NCBI GenBank assembly: GCA_021803035.1 | Contig: JAJZME010000054.1 | Span: 1-56,127 of the forward strand | Source of the DNA: Acidobacteriota bacterium | GTDB taxonomy: Bacteria; Acidobacteriota; Terriglobia; Terriglobales; Acidobacteriaceae | Direction of reading: 5' to 3' | Length of the DNA: 56,127 nucleotides | Shown here: in pieces, positions 26,163 through 34,551 of the stretch | Layout: each line of letters opens with the position of its first letter | How positions within the stretch are numbered: the stretch's first letter is position 1 | The notes under the pieces: model-generated | The model's input: the letters and a program-made list of their open reading frames with translations, nothing else | What the model was told of the DNA's origin: nothing | Databases searched by the model: none | Translations under genes and position numbers: made by a program

Positions 26163-27251
26163 CTAGCTAAACAGCGTACTGACGCTGGTCTCCATGTGAA
26201 TGCTCTCGATGGCCGCGCCAAGCAGGCCGGCGATGGTGAGCACTTTGATCTTGTCTACCTTCTGCGCCGATTCGCGCAGCGGAATGCTGTCGGTGACAAC
26301 CAATTGTTCGAGCCGTGAGCTGGCGATGCGCTCGATGGCGGGGCCGGAAAGCACGGCATGGCTGGCGCAGGCGTATACGCTCGCCGCGCCGTTGGCGTAG
26401 AGGGCGTCCACCGTCTTGACCAGCGTGCCGGCGGTGTCGATGATGTCGTCGATGATGAGGCACGTCTTGCCGTTCACCTCGCCGATGACGTGCATGACCT
26501 CGGCAACATTCATTTCGGTGCGGCGCTTGTCCACAATGGCCAGCGGCGCGCCGATTTTTTGCGCAAAGAAGCGCGCCCGTTCCACGCCGCCCGCATCGGG
26601 CGAAACCACGATCAGATTGGGCAGATTCAGCTCGCGGAAGTAGCTCACCAGCACCGGGCTGGCAAAGAGATGATCGACGGGAATATTGAAGAAGCCCTGA
26701 ATTTGCGCGGCGTGCAGATCGACAAAGAGGGCGCGGTTGGCGCCGGCCGTGGTGAGCAGATCGGCGATGAGCTTGGCGCTGATGGCCACGCGCGGACGGT
26801 CCTTGCGATCCTGGCGGGCGTAGCCGTAGTAGGGCACCACCACCGTGATCCTGGCCGCCGAGGCCCGCTTGAGCGCATCGATCATGATCAATAGCTCCAC
26901 CAGGTGCTGGTCCACCGGATAGCAGGTGGGCTGCACCACAAACACATCCACGCCGCGGACGTTTTCCAGCAACTGGAAGTACACCTCGCCGTCGGCGAAT
27001 CGCTGCAACTTGGCCTCGCCCACCGGCACGCCGATGTGCTTGCCGATGGCTTCCGCCAGCTTCGGGTTGGCCGTGCCCGTGAAGAGCTTGAAGCGCTTGT
27101 CGTCGCTCAAGCGCGTCTTCTTGCGCTCCGCGGCAGACGACCTGGTCTCGCGCCCCTTCGCCGGCTCGCTCGAAGCGCCATCTCTGGACCCCGTTTTTTC
27201 GCTTTCCTTCTGCGCGCCTTCCGCGATTGCCACAACTGCTTCCACTTGCAT
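26163..27251 (-). CDS. prs: Ribose-phosphate pyrophosphokinase (PRPP synthetase)
   Basis: A 362-residue class I enzyme that makes PRPP from ribose 5-phosphate and ATP for nucleotide, His and Trp synthesis. The ATG at 27251 has a strong GGAGG site 8 bases upstream; the open frame continues upstream through the tRNA gene, so longer starts are wrong. The core begins at KLFTGTANPKLA near residue 53. The family motifs YYGYARQDRK, the DLHAAQIQGFF segment, VVSPDAGG and the PRPP loop CLIIDDIIDTAGT are all present. The first 50 residues are a Lys/Glu/Ser-rich extension not found in typical Prs (about 315 residues). It lies downstream of tRNA-Gln and ispE on the same strand. Confidence 0.96.
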   Translation of the reverse strand: MQVEAVVAIAEGAQKESEKTGSRDGASSEPAKGRETRSSAAERKKTRLSDDKRFKLFTGTANPKLAEAIGKHIGVPVGEAKLQRFADGEVYFQLLENVRGVDVFVVQPTCYPVDQHLVELLIMIDALKRASAARITVVVPYYGYARQDRKDRPRVAISAKLIADLLTTAGANRALFVDLHAAQIQGFFNIPVDHLFASPVLVSYFRELNLPNLIVVSPDAGGVERARFFAQKIGAPLAIVDKRRTEMNVAEVMHVIGEVNGKTCLIIDDIIDTAGTLVKTVDALYANGAASVYACASHAVLSGPAIERIASSRLEQLVVTDSIPLRESAQKVDKIKVLTIAGLLGAAIESIHMETSVSTLFS

Positions 27252-27311
27252 CGCCGATACCTCCAAGCTGGTTGGCTTTGGCTGAGATCCGGGACTTCCG
27301 TGTGAAAACTC

Positions 27312-27385
27312 TGGCTGGGCGACCAGGATTCGAACCTGGACAAAGTGCTCCAAAGGCACTTGACCTACCATTAGTCGATCGCCCA
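27312..27385 (-). tRNA. tRNA-Gln (UUG)
   Basis: A 74-base cloverleaf reads on the minus strand, starting TGGGCGA and ending TCGCCCA, G discriminator and encoded CCA (27314-27312). The 7-bp acceptor stem is perfect. The anticodon loop CTTTGGA between AGTGC and GCACT gives anticodon TTG, and the T-arm contains GGTTCGAATCC. It lies between ispE and prs in the same orientation and may be processed from their transcript. Confidence 0.97.
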
Positions 27386-27446
27386 ACAATCCAGACAGCC
27401 GAGGGCGAGTCTCTCTCGTCCGGCGGCAGCCTGTCAACGTCGATTT

Positions 27447-28532
27447 TCAGGCCAGCATGTCGCGCCAATAAGCTGCGCGCGGCAGGGTGCGGGTCAAATA
27501 ACTCTTTACCTCCGCCTGCCCAAGCCGTGCCTGCGCTGCTTCCGCATCTCCGCGGGAATCGTACAACCCGAAAAGCGCCGAACCGGACCCCGACAGCGAG
27601 GTGTAGATGGCTGCCTCCGGCGTGCCTTGGCCCGCAAGAAGCCGCTTGATCGCACTGAGAGTGGGATACTGGGGAAAGACGACTTGTTCAAAGTCGTTCT
27701 GAATCCAGCTAAGAATCCCGGTGCGGACAAGCGCGGACTCCTTCGGTCCGGCCCGGTCCTCTCCACTGGAAAGGACACCGGAGGAACCTCGACTCTGCCC
27801 GGCCTCGGGGATTAGTCCCGTGAAGGCGCTGACGTAGGCGCGGCTCAACTCATTTAGTTTAGCGGCACTTGCCTCGGCGGTCAAACCTTCAGCCGCGCAC
27901 CGAGCGTCCCAGTCGCGGAAGGCCTGAGGCGTGGAAACGCCGTTGGCAGGCGCGGCCACCACGCACCAGACCGGCTCGATATCGGGCAGCGCCGTGACCT
28001 GCTGGCCGCGGTCCAGTCCCAACACCGTGCCGCCGACCAGAAAGAGCGGTACGTCGGAGCCGACCCTGGCGGCAAGCTCAAGCCGCTTGGCCGCCCAGCC
28101 TTCCAGGTTACCGGGCAACGCGCCCCCGCTGGCTTGCCGGCCTGCCGGCTTGCTGACTTGCTCCCCGGCGATTCCCAACTCCGCCTCCAGCCCCAACAGC
28201 GCAGCCACGGCGTTGGCCGAGCCGGCGCCCAATCCGCCCTGCACCGGCAGATGCTTTTCGATGGCGATTTCCACTTCCGCCGTCACGCCCAGCGCTTCCA
28301 GGGCCAGCGCGGTCATCTTCCACGCGGTGTTGCTTTCGTTGGTGGGAACGCGGCGGTCATTGCTGGTCAGCCGCAAGGCGGTTGCCGCCGCCGGCCGCGC
28401 GGTCACCCGCACCACGTCGAACAGCTCCAGGGTCTGATAGACGGTGACGAGCGCGTGAAAGCCATCGGGCCGTGGCGCGCCGATGTAGAGGCCGAGATTG
28501 ATCTTCGCGTGGGAACGAACGGCGGTGGGCAT
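27447..28532 (-). CDS. ispE: 4-diphosphocytidyl-2-C-methyl-D-erythritol kinase
   Basis: A 361-residue GHMP-type kinase of the MEP isoprenoid pathway. The ATG at 28532 begins MPTAVRSHAKINLGL; the KINLGL start and the ATP-binding motif LPVQGGLGAGSANA are typical, as are RVGSDVPLFL and the C-terminal SLSGSGSALFG. Usual length is about 290 residues. Two extra segments explain the difference: about residues 123-148 (around QVSKPAGRQ) and about 244-273 (around SSGEDRAGPK). Both are polar and look like insertions in loops, so the enzyme can still be active. No ribosome site is obvious. It starts the housekeeping series ispE, tRNA-Gln, prs, rplY, pth, rpsF, rpsR, rplI. Confidence 0.94.
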   Translation of the reverse strand: MPTAVRSHAKINLGLYIGAPRPDGFHALVTVYQTLELFDVVRVTARPAAATALRLTSNDRRVPTNESNTAWKMTALALEALGVTAEVEIAIEKHLPVQGGLGAGSANAVAALLGLEAELGIAGEQVSKPAGRQASGGALPGNLEGWAAKRLELAARVGSDVPLFLVGGTVLGLDRGQQVTALPDIEPVWCVVAAPANGVSTPQAFRDWDARCAAEGLTAEASAAKLNELSRAYVSAFTGLIPEAGQSRGSSGVLSSGEDRAGPKESALVRTGILSWIQNDFEQVVFPQYPTLSAIKRLLAGQGTPEAAIYTSLSGSGSALFGLYDSRGDAEAAQARLGQAEVKSYLTRTLPRAAYWRDMLA

Positions 28533-28785
28533 GGGGTTTATTGTAGGGCGCGGAGGGCGGAGGTTGGCCCGCGCATCCGCCGGCGGGCGCTCGCCCCAAT
28601 TTCCATCACGTTTTTTCTTGCGCCAGATCAGGCTCATCGCAATGGCCGGCGAAGCCTGTGGCGCAAAAGTATGGAGCGCGCAGTTACAGATTCTGCATTA
28701 GACTTAGGAGGCAAGACACCTCGTTATTTTTGAGCATGGCTTCACAGGCCACGACGGATTCTGTTCCAGTAAGGAAGGGCCTTTC

Positions 28786-30999
28786 ATGCGCGCATCCGCT
28801 CTCGTGTTCCCGGCCATTATGGCTCTTTCCTGTGCGGCCGCTTTGCCTGCCGCCGGCGCTCAGCAGAAGTCTCTCACCGTCGAAGAAATCTTTGCGCACG
28901 GGCCTTTGATCGGCACCTTGCCGGAGCAGCTTAGCTGGGCGCCAAACGGCAAAGATCTCACCTACATCGATGGCGGCGAAATGATCGAGGTGGATGCGGC
29001 AACGGGCAAGTCGCATGTGCTGATCAGCCGCGAAAAGCTTGCCCCGCTCACCAGAGTGGGCAGCTCGGTGCGAGTCCAGGCCCATCGCCGGCGCTATCAC
29101 ATGGCGAGTTACTTCTGGGCGCCGGATTCCAAGCACATCATGTTCAACAGCGACGGCCAGTTGTGGATTTACAACCTCGACAATGGCACGGGAATCCAGG
29201 TGGCAACGACCGGCTCCGATTATGGCGACGACCCGAAGTTTTCGCCCGACGGTTCGATGATCTCCTACATTCGCGATCGCAGCCTCACGGTGATGCGGCT
29301 GCGTGACAGGGGCACGCCGGCCACCACAGTGGCGCCCTCCGGGAAGCCGTGGATACTGAACGGCCGGGTGGATTGGGTCTACCGCGAGGAACTCGGCACG
29401 CAAAGCAACTACTTCTGGTCGCCGAACTCGAAGGAGCTGGCCTTTCTGCAGATGGACGAAGCTGCCGTGCCCATGTATCCCATCGAGGATTTGCTGCCAA
29501 CGCACGCAACCTTGTTCATGCAGCACTATCCCCAGCCCGGCGACGCGAATCCCGAGGTGCACCTGGGCGTGGTCAGCGCCAAGGGCAGCAGGATTATCTG
29601 GATGAGGCTGCCCATTGACGAAGGCAATGATTACATTCCGCGCTTCGGGTGGGTCAACAGCAAGACGCTATGGATCGAAACGCTCACGCGGGACCAGAAA
29701 CACCGCGATCTGTACTTCGCCAACGCGGACACCGGCGAGGCGCGCAAGGTTCTGGAGATCAGCGACGAGAAGTTTCTTGACGATAACTACGATGTTTCGA
29801 TCGGTGACGGATACATTGTTCTGACCGACTGGAGCAGCGGCCACAATCAGCTCTATCTCTACACCTACGACGTCAGGCATCCGCTCTCCGCGCCCGCCCA
29901 ACTGAAACGGCAGCTCACCAATGGGGACTTTGATGTGGGCGAGGTGTATAACGTGGACGACGAAGCGAAAGTGGTGGACTACGCCTCGAACGAGGGCAAT
30001 CCCCTGGATCAGCAGTTGTGGGAGGTGGGCTTCGATGGCCAGCGCAGACCGCTAAGCGCCGGCGCGGGATCGCACTCCGGGTACTTCGCTGCGGCAGGCG
30101 GGGCATATGTCGATAAATACTCCACGCGCATGGATCCGCCGTCGTTCAGCCTCTGCCGCGACCTGAACGTGTGCCATGTTTTTTGGCAGACAAAGGCGCT
30201 CGATCCCTACCACCTCCATCCTCCGGTGCAGCTTGAGGTGAAGGCCCACGACGGCACCATACTCTACGCCACGCTGCTGCTGCCGGAAGGCGCGAAGACC
30301 AGGGCCAGTGTGCCGCTCATCGTGAATCCTTACGGAGGTCCCGGCGAGCAGGGCGTGGCGAATCGTTGGTCCGACAGTCTGCTCTTTGATGAACTGCTGG
30401 CCCAGCACGGTTTCGCCGTGCTGCACGCCGACAATCGCGGCATGGCCGGCCGCAGCCGCGCCTTCGCCCAGTTTGCCTACCATGATTTTGGCAAGGTGCA
30501 GTTCCAGGATCAACTGACAGTGCTGGATGCGGTGCTGAAGAGGTATCCGGAGCTGGATCCCAAGCGCCTGGGATGGTGGGGCTGGAGCTGGGGCGGCACC
30601 TTCACGCTCTATGCCATGAGCCACTCCGATCGCTTCCTGGCCGGAGTGGCCGTGGCGCCGGTGACCGACTGGCGCGACTACGACTCCATTTATACGGAGC
30701 GATATCTGGGCCGGCCCTCGCAGTTTCCCGCGCTCTACCGCGAGTTCTCCCCTGTCTATTCCGCCGCCAACTTAAAAGGGCATTTGTTGCTGGTCCACGG
30801 AACCGGCGACGACAATGTGCACTTTGCGAATACAGTGCAATTCATAGAGGCGCTGATCAAAGCAGGCATCCCCTATAATCTGGAGATCTTCCCCCGCGAA
30901 ACGCATTCCATCACAGGCGCAGTCCCGCAGACACAGCTCTATGCCAGCATTTTGGCCTACTTCGAGCGATACTTGCTAACTCCTTTGGGTGACCAATAA
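28786..30999 (+). CDS. Secreted dipeptidyl peptidase IV-like S9 protease
   Basis: A 737-residue prolyl-oligopeptidase-family enzyme that releases Xaa-Pro dipeptides from peptides. It has a Sec signal (about residues 1-25, ending AGAQQ). The N-terminal eight-bladed propeller domain (about 40-480) includes the DWVYREE segment, whose two Glu bind the substrate amino terminus in this family. The alpha/beta-hydrolase domain (about 490-737) has the nucleophile Ser601 in GWSWGG, Asp675-Asp676 in HGTGDDNVHF and His707 in ETHS. The ATG has a GGAAGG site. It is likely periplasmic and provides amino acids. No operon partner is evident; the next gene converges. Confidence 0.94.
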   Translation: MRASALVFPAIMALSCAAALPAAGAQQKSLTVEEIFAHGPLIGTLPEQLSWAPNGKDLTYIDGGEMIEVDAATGKSHVLISREKLAPLTRVGSSVRVQAHRRRYHMASYFWAPDSKHIMFNSDGQLWIYNLDNGTGIQVATTGSDYGDDPKFSPDGSMISYIRDRSLTVMRLRDRGTPATTVAPSGKPWILNGRVDWVYREELGTQSNYFWSPNSKELAFLQMDEAAVPMYPIEDLLPTHATLFMQHYPQPGDANPEVHLGVVSAKGSRIIWMRLPIDEGNDYIPRFGWVNSKTLWIETLTRDQKHRDLYFANADTGEARKVLEISDEKFLDDNYDVSIGDGYIVLTDWSSGHNQLYLYTYDVRHPLSAPAQLKRQLTNGDFDVGEVYNVDDEAKVVDYASNEGNPLDQQLWEVGFDGQRRPLSAGAGSHSGYFAAAGGAYVDKYSTRMDPPSFSLCRDLNVCHVFWQTKALDPYHLHPPVQLEVKAHDGTILYATLLLPEGAKTRASVPLIVNPYGGPGEQGVANRWSDSLLFDELLAQHGFAVLHADNRGMAGRSRAFAQFAYHDFGKVQFQDQLTVLDAVLKRYPELDPKRLGWWGWSWGGTFTLYAMSHSDRFLAGVAVAPVTDWRDYDSIYTERYLGRPSQFPALYREFSPVYSAANLKGHLLLVHGTGDDNVHFANTVQFIEALIKAGIPYNLEIFPRETHSITGAVPQTQLYASILAYFERYLLTPLGDQ

Positions 31000-31020
31000 T
31001 GCATCGCGCAACCCGGGCGT

Positions 31021-31173
31021 TTAGAGTTCGTGACGGCTAAAAATATTGTCCTCGTCCTTCCTCGGACATTTGGTGCATTCCAGGCAGCAGACAATAAAAA
31101 TTGCCACCGCTGCTGTGATCAGCAAAGCTATAATCGTTGCGCCCGTCGCAAACCACTGAGCCACACCATGCAT
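31021..31173 (-). CDS. Small membrane protein (50 residues), unknown function
   Basis: A short gene too small for most automatic calls. It starts at the ATG at 31173 with an AGGAG ribosome site 8 bases upstream and ends at TAA (31023-31021). The protein is 50 residues: a short amphipathic start (MHGVAQWF), a hydrophobic helix of about 22 residues (ATIIALLITAAVAIFIVCC), then a Cys pair (ECTKCP) and a charged tail (RKDEDNIFSRHEL). The layout is a single-pass membrane peptide with a possible metal or disulfide site just outside the bilayer. It lies alone, converging on the S9 protease and divergent from the Y-family polymerase. I cannot name a function. Good ribosome site, good hydrophobic segment and full use of the intergenic gap support it. 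Confidence 0.65.
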   Translation of the reverse strand: MHGVAQWFATGATIIALLITAAVAIFIVCCLECTKCPRKDEDNIFSRHEL

Positions 31174-31325
31174 AACCACCGCTCCTACCCGAAACGATGT
31201 TCGGTGTCGAGCCTCCTCGAAAATCTAAGCTTACTTGAAGCTTACTGTTATTTACTCTGACGTGCTACCACACACTTAGGTTTCTAACACGTCTCGGCAT
31301 ATATTATGCGCTTGCGAAATAGGGA

Positions 31326-32753
31326 ATGGAAAGCGAAAATAGTTCCAAAATGGAACTTACTCCGATGCGTCCAGCGGGCCAGATACCGGAAGATTGGCCC
31401 GAAGAGCTCCACGTTTCCGGGCTGGGGGCCTCATGCGCCACGCCGTCTGCGGAGAGCTCTGCGCCGCCGGCTGCGGATGAAGAGCCGGTTCTGAACTGGC
31501 TTTTTGTCGATCTGAACTCCTACTTTGCCTCGGTGGAGCAGCAGGTGCGGCCGGAGCTGCGCGGCCGGCCGGTGGCCGTGGTGCCCACCATGGCGGACAC
31601 CACCGTCTGCATCGCCGCCAGCTATGAAGCCAAGGCTCACGGCGTGAAGACGGGCACCATGGTGGCCGACGCCAAACGGATGTGTCCCGATCTGGTGCTG
31701 GTTGAGGGCCGCCACGAGCTGTATACCGAGTACCATCACCGCATCGTGGAGGCGGTGGAGAGCTGCCTGCCGGTCACGGCCGTGCTTTCCATCGACGAGA
31801 TGGCCTGCCGGCTGATGGGGCGTGAGCGGCCGCTGCTGGCGGCGCTGGAACTGGGGCGCAAGGTCAAGGCGCGCATCCGCGAAGAGGTGGGCGCGACGCT
31901 GCGCAGTTCCGTGGGCCTGGCGACTAACCGCTATCTGGCCAAGGTGGCCAGTGACATGGAAAAGCCCGACGGCCTGGTGGCGCTGCCGCTCGATATTCTC
32001 CCCCGTGCGCTGCGCCAGCTTGAGCTGCGCGACCTGCCCGGCATCGGCGCGCGCACCGAGACGCGGCTGAACCAGCAGGGCATTCGCACCATGGACGATC
32101 TGCTGGCGCTAGGCAGCGAGCAGGCGGGGGAGCTGTGGGGTTCGGTGTGGGGCGAGCGGCTGTGGCACTGGCTGCGCGGCGAAGACTTCGACATGGCCGA
32201 GACCGAGCACCTGAAGTCCATCAGCCACCAGCACGTGCTGGCGCCGGAGATGCGCACGCCGGAAAAGGCTTGGGCGGTGGCGCACAAGCTGCTTCACAAG
32301 GCGGCTATGCGGCTGCGCGCCGCCGGATTGTGGGCCGGCAGCATCGGGCTGGCCATCGGCTTCGCGGTTCCGCGCAGCGAGAACACGCCGGTCAGCCGCT
32401 TCGGCGTGCCCGCGCGCGGCTGGAGACAGGAACTCAAGCTCAGCGAGTGCCAGGACAATGCCACGCTGATCGCCGCGCTGCGCCGGCTGTGGGAGTCCCG
32501 GCCCGGCGGCGCCGAGTTCGAGCATCCCTACTTCATCGGGGTGGTTCTGGGCGGCCTGGTGCCCGAGCGGCTGCACACGCTCAACCTCTTCGACAGCTTG
32601 GAAGACGCGGCCAGCCGTGCGCGTTTGCTGGAAACCATGGATGCGCTGAACAACAAATATGGCCTCAGCACGCTGGCGCCGGCCACGATGCTGACGGCTT
32701 ACAAAGCCGCGCCCACGCGCATTGCCTTTCACAGCATTCCCGAGCTGTTTTAG
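31326..32753 (+). CDS. Y-family DNA polymerase (DinB/Pol IV-like)
   Basis: A 475-residue translesion polymerase. Residues 1-55 are a polar extension. The catalytic domain then begins at FVDLNSYFASVEQ, with metal ligand Asp62 and the Phe that serves as steric gate against ribonucleotides. The second metal site is SIDEM with Asp157-Glu158. VGLATNRYLAKVASDMEKPDG and the helix-hairpin-helix LPGIGARTETRL match DinB. The C-terminal little-finger domain (about 295-440) is present, but the protein ends without a clear beta-clamp motif. The start lacks an ideal ribosome site; ATGs further in (codon 9 and 14) are alternatives. I see no imuA or dnaE2 nearby, so a mutasome is not shown. It converges with the radical SAM gene. 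Confidence 0.9.
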   Translation: MESENSSKMELTPMRPAGQIPEDWPEELHVSGLGASCATPSAESSAPPAADEEPVLNWLFVDLNSYFASVEQQVRPELRGRPVAVVPTMADTTVCIAASYEAKAHGVKTGTMVADAKRMCPDLVLVEGRHELYTEYHHRIVEAVESCLPVTAVLSIDEMACRLMGRERPLLAALELGRKVKARIREEVGATLRSSVGLATNRYLAKVASDMEKPDGLVALPLDILPRALRQLELRDLPGIGARTETRLNQQGIRTMDDLLALGSEQAGELWGSVWGERLWHWLRGEDFDMAETEHLKSISHQHVLAPEMRTPEKAWAVAHKLLHKAAMRLRAAGLWAGSIGLAIGFAVPRSENTPVSRFGVPARGWRQELKLSECQDNATLIAALRRLWESRPGGAEFEHPYFIGVVLGGLVPERLHTLNLFDSLEDAASRARLLETMDALNNKYGLSTLAPATMLTAYKAAPTRIAFHSIPELF

Positions 32754-32823
32754 CAAGTTCGCCGATTGGCGACAGAGGCTGCGAGCGGCTGCTTGCGGCC
32801 TCGCTCCGCAAGCGCCCGGGCGC

Positions 32824-34032
32824 TTACAGCGGCGCCACCACGCCCGACTGCTCCGGCTGGCAGATCGCCGCCGGCTCACCTTGCTGGCGCGGCGTCCAGT
32901 TGCGCGGCTGGTAGATGCAGCACGGCTCCTGGGCCAGCGGGTCGCCGGTCAGGGCGTAGGCGCGGGCGCGCGATCCGCCGCAGATCTCCTTGTACTCGCA
33001 GACGCCGCACTTGCCTTCCAGTTGGCTGGTGTCGCGCAAGGATTTGAAGATCGGCGCCTCGCGGTAGATCTCGGCCAGCGGCGTTTCGCGGATGTTGCCG
33101 GCATAGATGGGCAGAAAGCCGCTCGGATAGACGTGGCCCACGTGCGAGATGAACATGAAGCCCTTGCCATCGTTGACGCGGCGCGTGGCCCAGCCCATGT
33201 TGCGCGTTTTGGCATCGGCAGTGGGCGCGCCGGGCTCGTAGGCCTGCGCCGGGGCGTGCGGGTGGCTGTGTCCCATGCGGCGCTCCTCGAGGTTGTGCTG
33301 CAGCAGATAGCGGCGGTAGTGCATGGCCTCGGTGGTTTTGATCTGGAAGCTGACCCGCTGCGAAAGCTCGTAGATCTTGCCGAAAACCTGCTCGAACTCC
33401 TCGCCGCTGAGCAGATCGGCCAACTGCCCCCGGCCGACGGGAACCAGGAAAAAGACATTCCACATCACGATCGCCAGCTTCTCGAAGAGGTTGCACAAGT
33501 TGTCCAGATCATGCACATTGTGCCGGCTGATGGTGGAGTGGACCTGGATGGGAATGCCGGCCTCGTTGGCCCACTCGATGGCCTGGATGGTGCGCGCCCA
33601 GGCGCCGGGCATGCCACGGAAGGCATCGTGAATCTCGGGGGTTGAGCCGTCCAGCGAGATGCCCAGCCGCACCAGCCCAGCCTCCTTCATCTTGAAGATG
33701 GCCTCACGCGTCAGCAGCGGCGTGGCGCTGGGCGTAACCGCAACCTGCACGCCCTTGTCCGCCGCATACCGGATCAACTCGAAGACGTCTTTGCGCTTCA
33801 GCGGATCGCCGCCGGTGAAGACGAAGATGGGGATGTGCATAGCGGCGATCTGGTCAATCAGCGCCTTGCCCTCGGCATGGGTCAGCTCGTCGGGATGCGG
33901 AAGAGGCTGGGCGGCGGCGCGGCAGTGCTTGCAGGCCAGGTCACAGGATTGCGTGACCTCCCAGATGGCGAGGAATGGCGTCTCGTCGTAATCCAGCCCG
34001 CCGCGGGCGGGAATCTGATGCATGGGCTGCAT
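32824..34032 (-). CDS. Radical SAM protein with SPASM-like domain
   Basis: A 402-residue radical SAM enzyme. The cluster motif is Cys30-x3-Cys34-x2-Cys37 near the N-terminus. GGDP follows, and a C-terminal SPASM-like domain has a CGVCEYKEICGG segment and a final CC pair for auxiliary Fe-S clusters. Length and layout resemble the NirJ/AhbD-like and PqqE-like group. Those relatives act in heme or peptide-cofactor synthesis, but the substrate here cannot be read from sequence. The ATG at 34032 has a GGAGG site. No precursor peptide gene or heme gene is adjacent. The intergenic region behind it carries a Crp-type palindrome that also occurs before the decaheme cytochrome gene, which hints at a link with respiration or heme use. 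Confidence 0.88.
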   Translation of the reverse strand: MQPMHQIPARGGLDYDETPFLAIWEVTQSCDLACKHCRAAAQPLPHPDELTHAEGKALIDQIAAMHIPIFVFTGGDPLKRKDVFELIRYAADKGVQVAVTPSATPLLTREAIFKMKEAGLVRLGISLDGSTPEIHDAFRGMPGAWARTIQAIEWANEAGIPIQVHSTISRHNVHDLDNLCNLFEKLAIVMWNVFFLVPVGRGQLADLLSGEEFEQVFGKIYELSQRVSFQIKTTEAMHYRRYLLQHNLEERRMGHSHPHAPAQAYEPGAPTADAKTRNMGWATRRVNDGKGFMFISHVGHVYPSGFLPIYAGNIRETPLAEIYREAPIFKSLRDTSQLEGKCGVCEYKEICGGSRARAYALTGDPLAQEPCCIYQPRNWTPRQQGEPAAICQPEQSGVVAPL

Positions 34033-34246
34033 AGGGCCTCCGCTGGAATCGGGGAGGCCGGACGGCAGACGGAACCTGCGCCGGGGAGGCAGTTAAGAAG
34101 CGCGAACAAACCGGAGACGTTGCTCCGCGCGCCCCTTCCCTGGAAGCAGGTTTCCACCGGAGGCAACGGCAGCGTCCCATGCGCTCATCAACCGTTCGCG
34201 CGAACCTCGATTCGATATCAGGAAAACAGATTTGGAGCACGCGGGC

Positions 34247-34262
34247 TGTGATTGAGATCACC
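34247..34262. promoter_or_regulatory. Crp/Fnr-type operator between radical SAM and stress-protein genes
   Basis: TGTGATTGAGATCACC contains the perfect palindrome GTGAT-N4-ATCAC. It fits the Crp half-site TGTGA better than the Fnr half-site TTGAT. It lies in a 519-base divergent region, 215 bases from the radical SAM start and 290 from the stress-protein start, so which gene it controls is not clear. The rest of the region (34033-34551) shows no gene. Confidence 0.6.
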
Positions 34263-34464
34263 TTAGGCCCACTTCTGGCCGTCTAAGCAGACAGACGGCA
34301 AACGCAGAATTTCCCGCGATTTAGCAGCGAATACGGGCCTTCGCCTTTGAATTCGCTGGACAAAACGCCGGAAAGAGCCCACAATTTCATCGCCGGCGGC
34401 CATACCAAGTTGAAACCGGTGTCAAGATCCGCGTTCGACGCGAATGGCGATCAGGTGTGGCGTG

Positions 34465-34476
34465 CGTGATATCACG
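34465..34476. promoter_or_regulatory. Perfect 12-bp palindrome upstream of the stress-protein gene
   Basis: CGTGATATCACG, the same GTGAT and ATCAC arms as the Crp-type site but with no spacer. It lies 76 bases before the universal stress protein start. It could bind a different factor or be chance. Confidence 0.35.
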
Positions 34477-34551
34477 TATCGATGTGCTTCTGGGCACTGC
34501 GGATCCGCACCTGTTCTGCGATATTGCTGGAGCGCATCTAAGGAGGTTCCC

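Noticed and set aside
27252..27437. N-terminal extension of prs through the tRNA gene
   Set aside because: The frame is open but covers tRNA-Gln on the same strand; the ATG at 27251 has a strong GGAGG site.
32824..34032. Radical SAM/SPASM protein as a peptide (RiPP) maturase
   Set aside because: No small precursor gene, leader-binding protein or exporter lies beside it; the 50-residue membrane protein is 1.6 kb away and in another unit.
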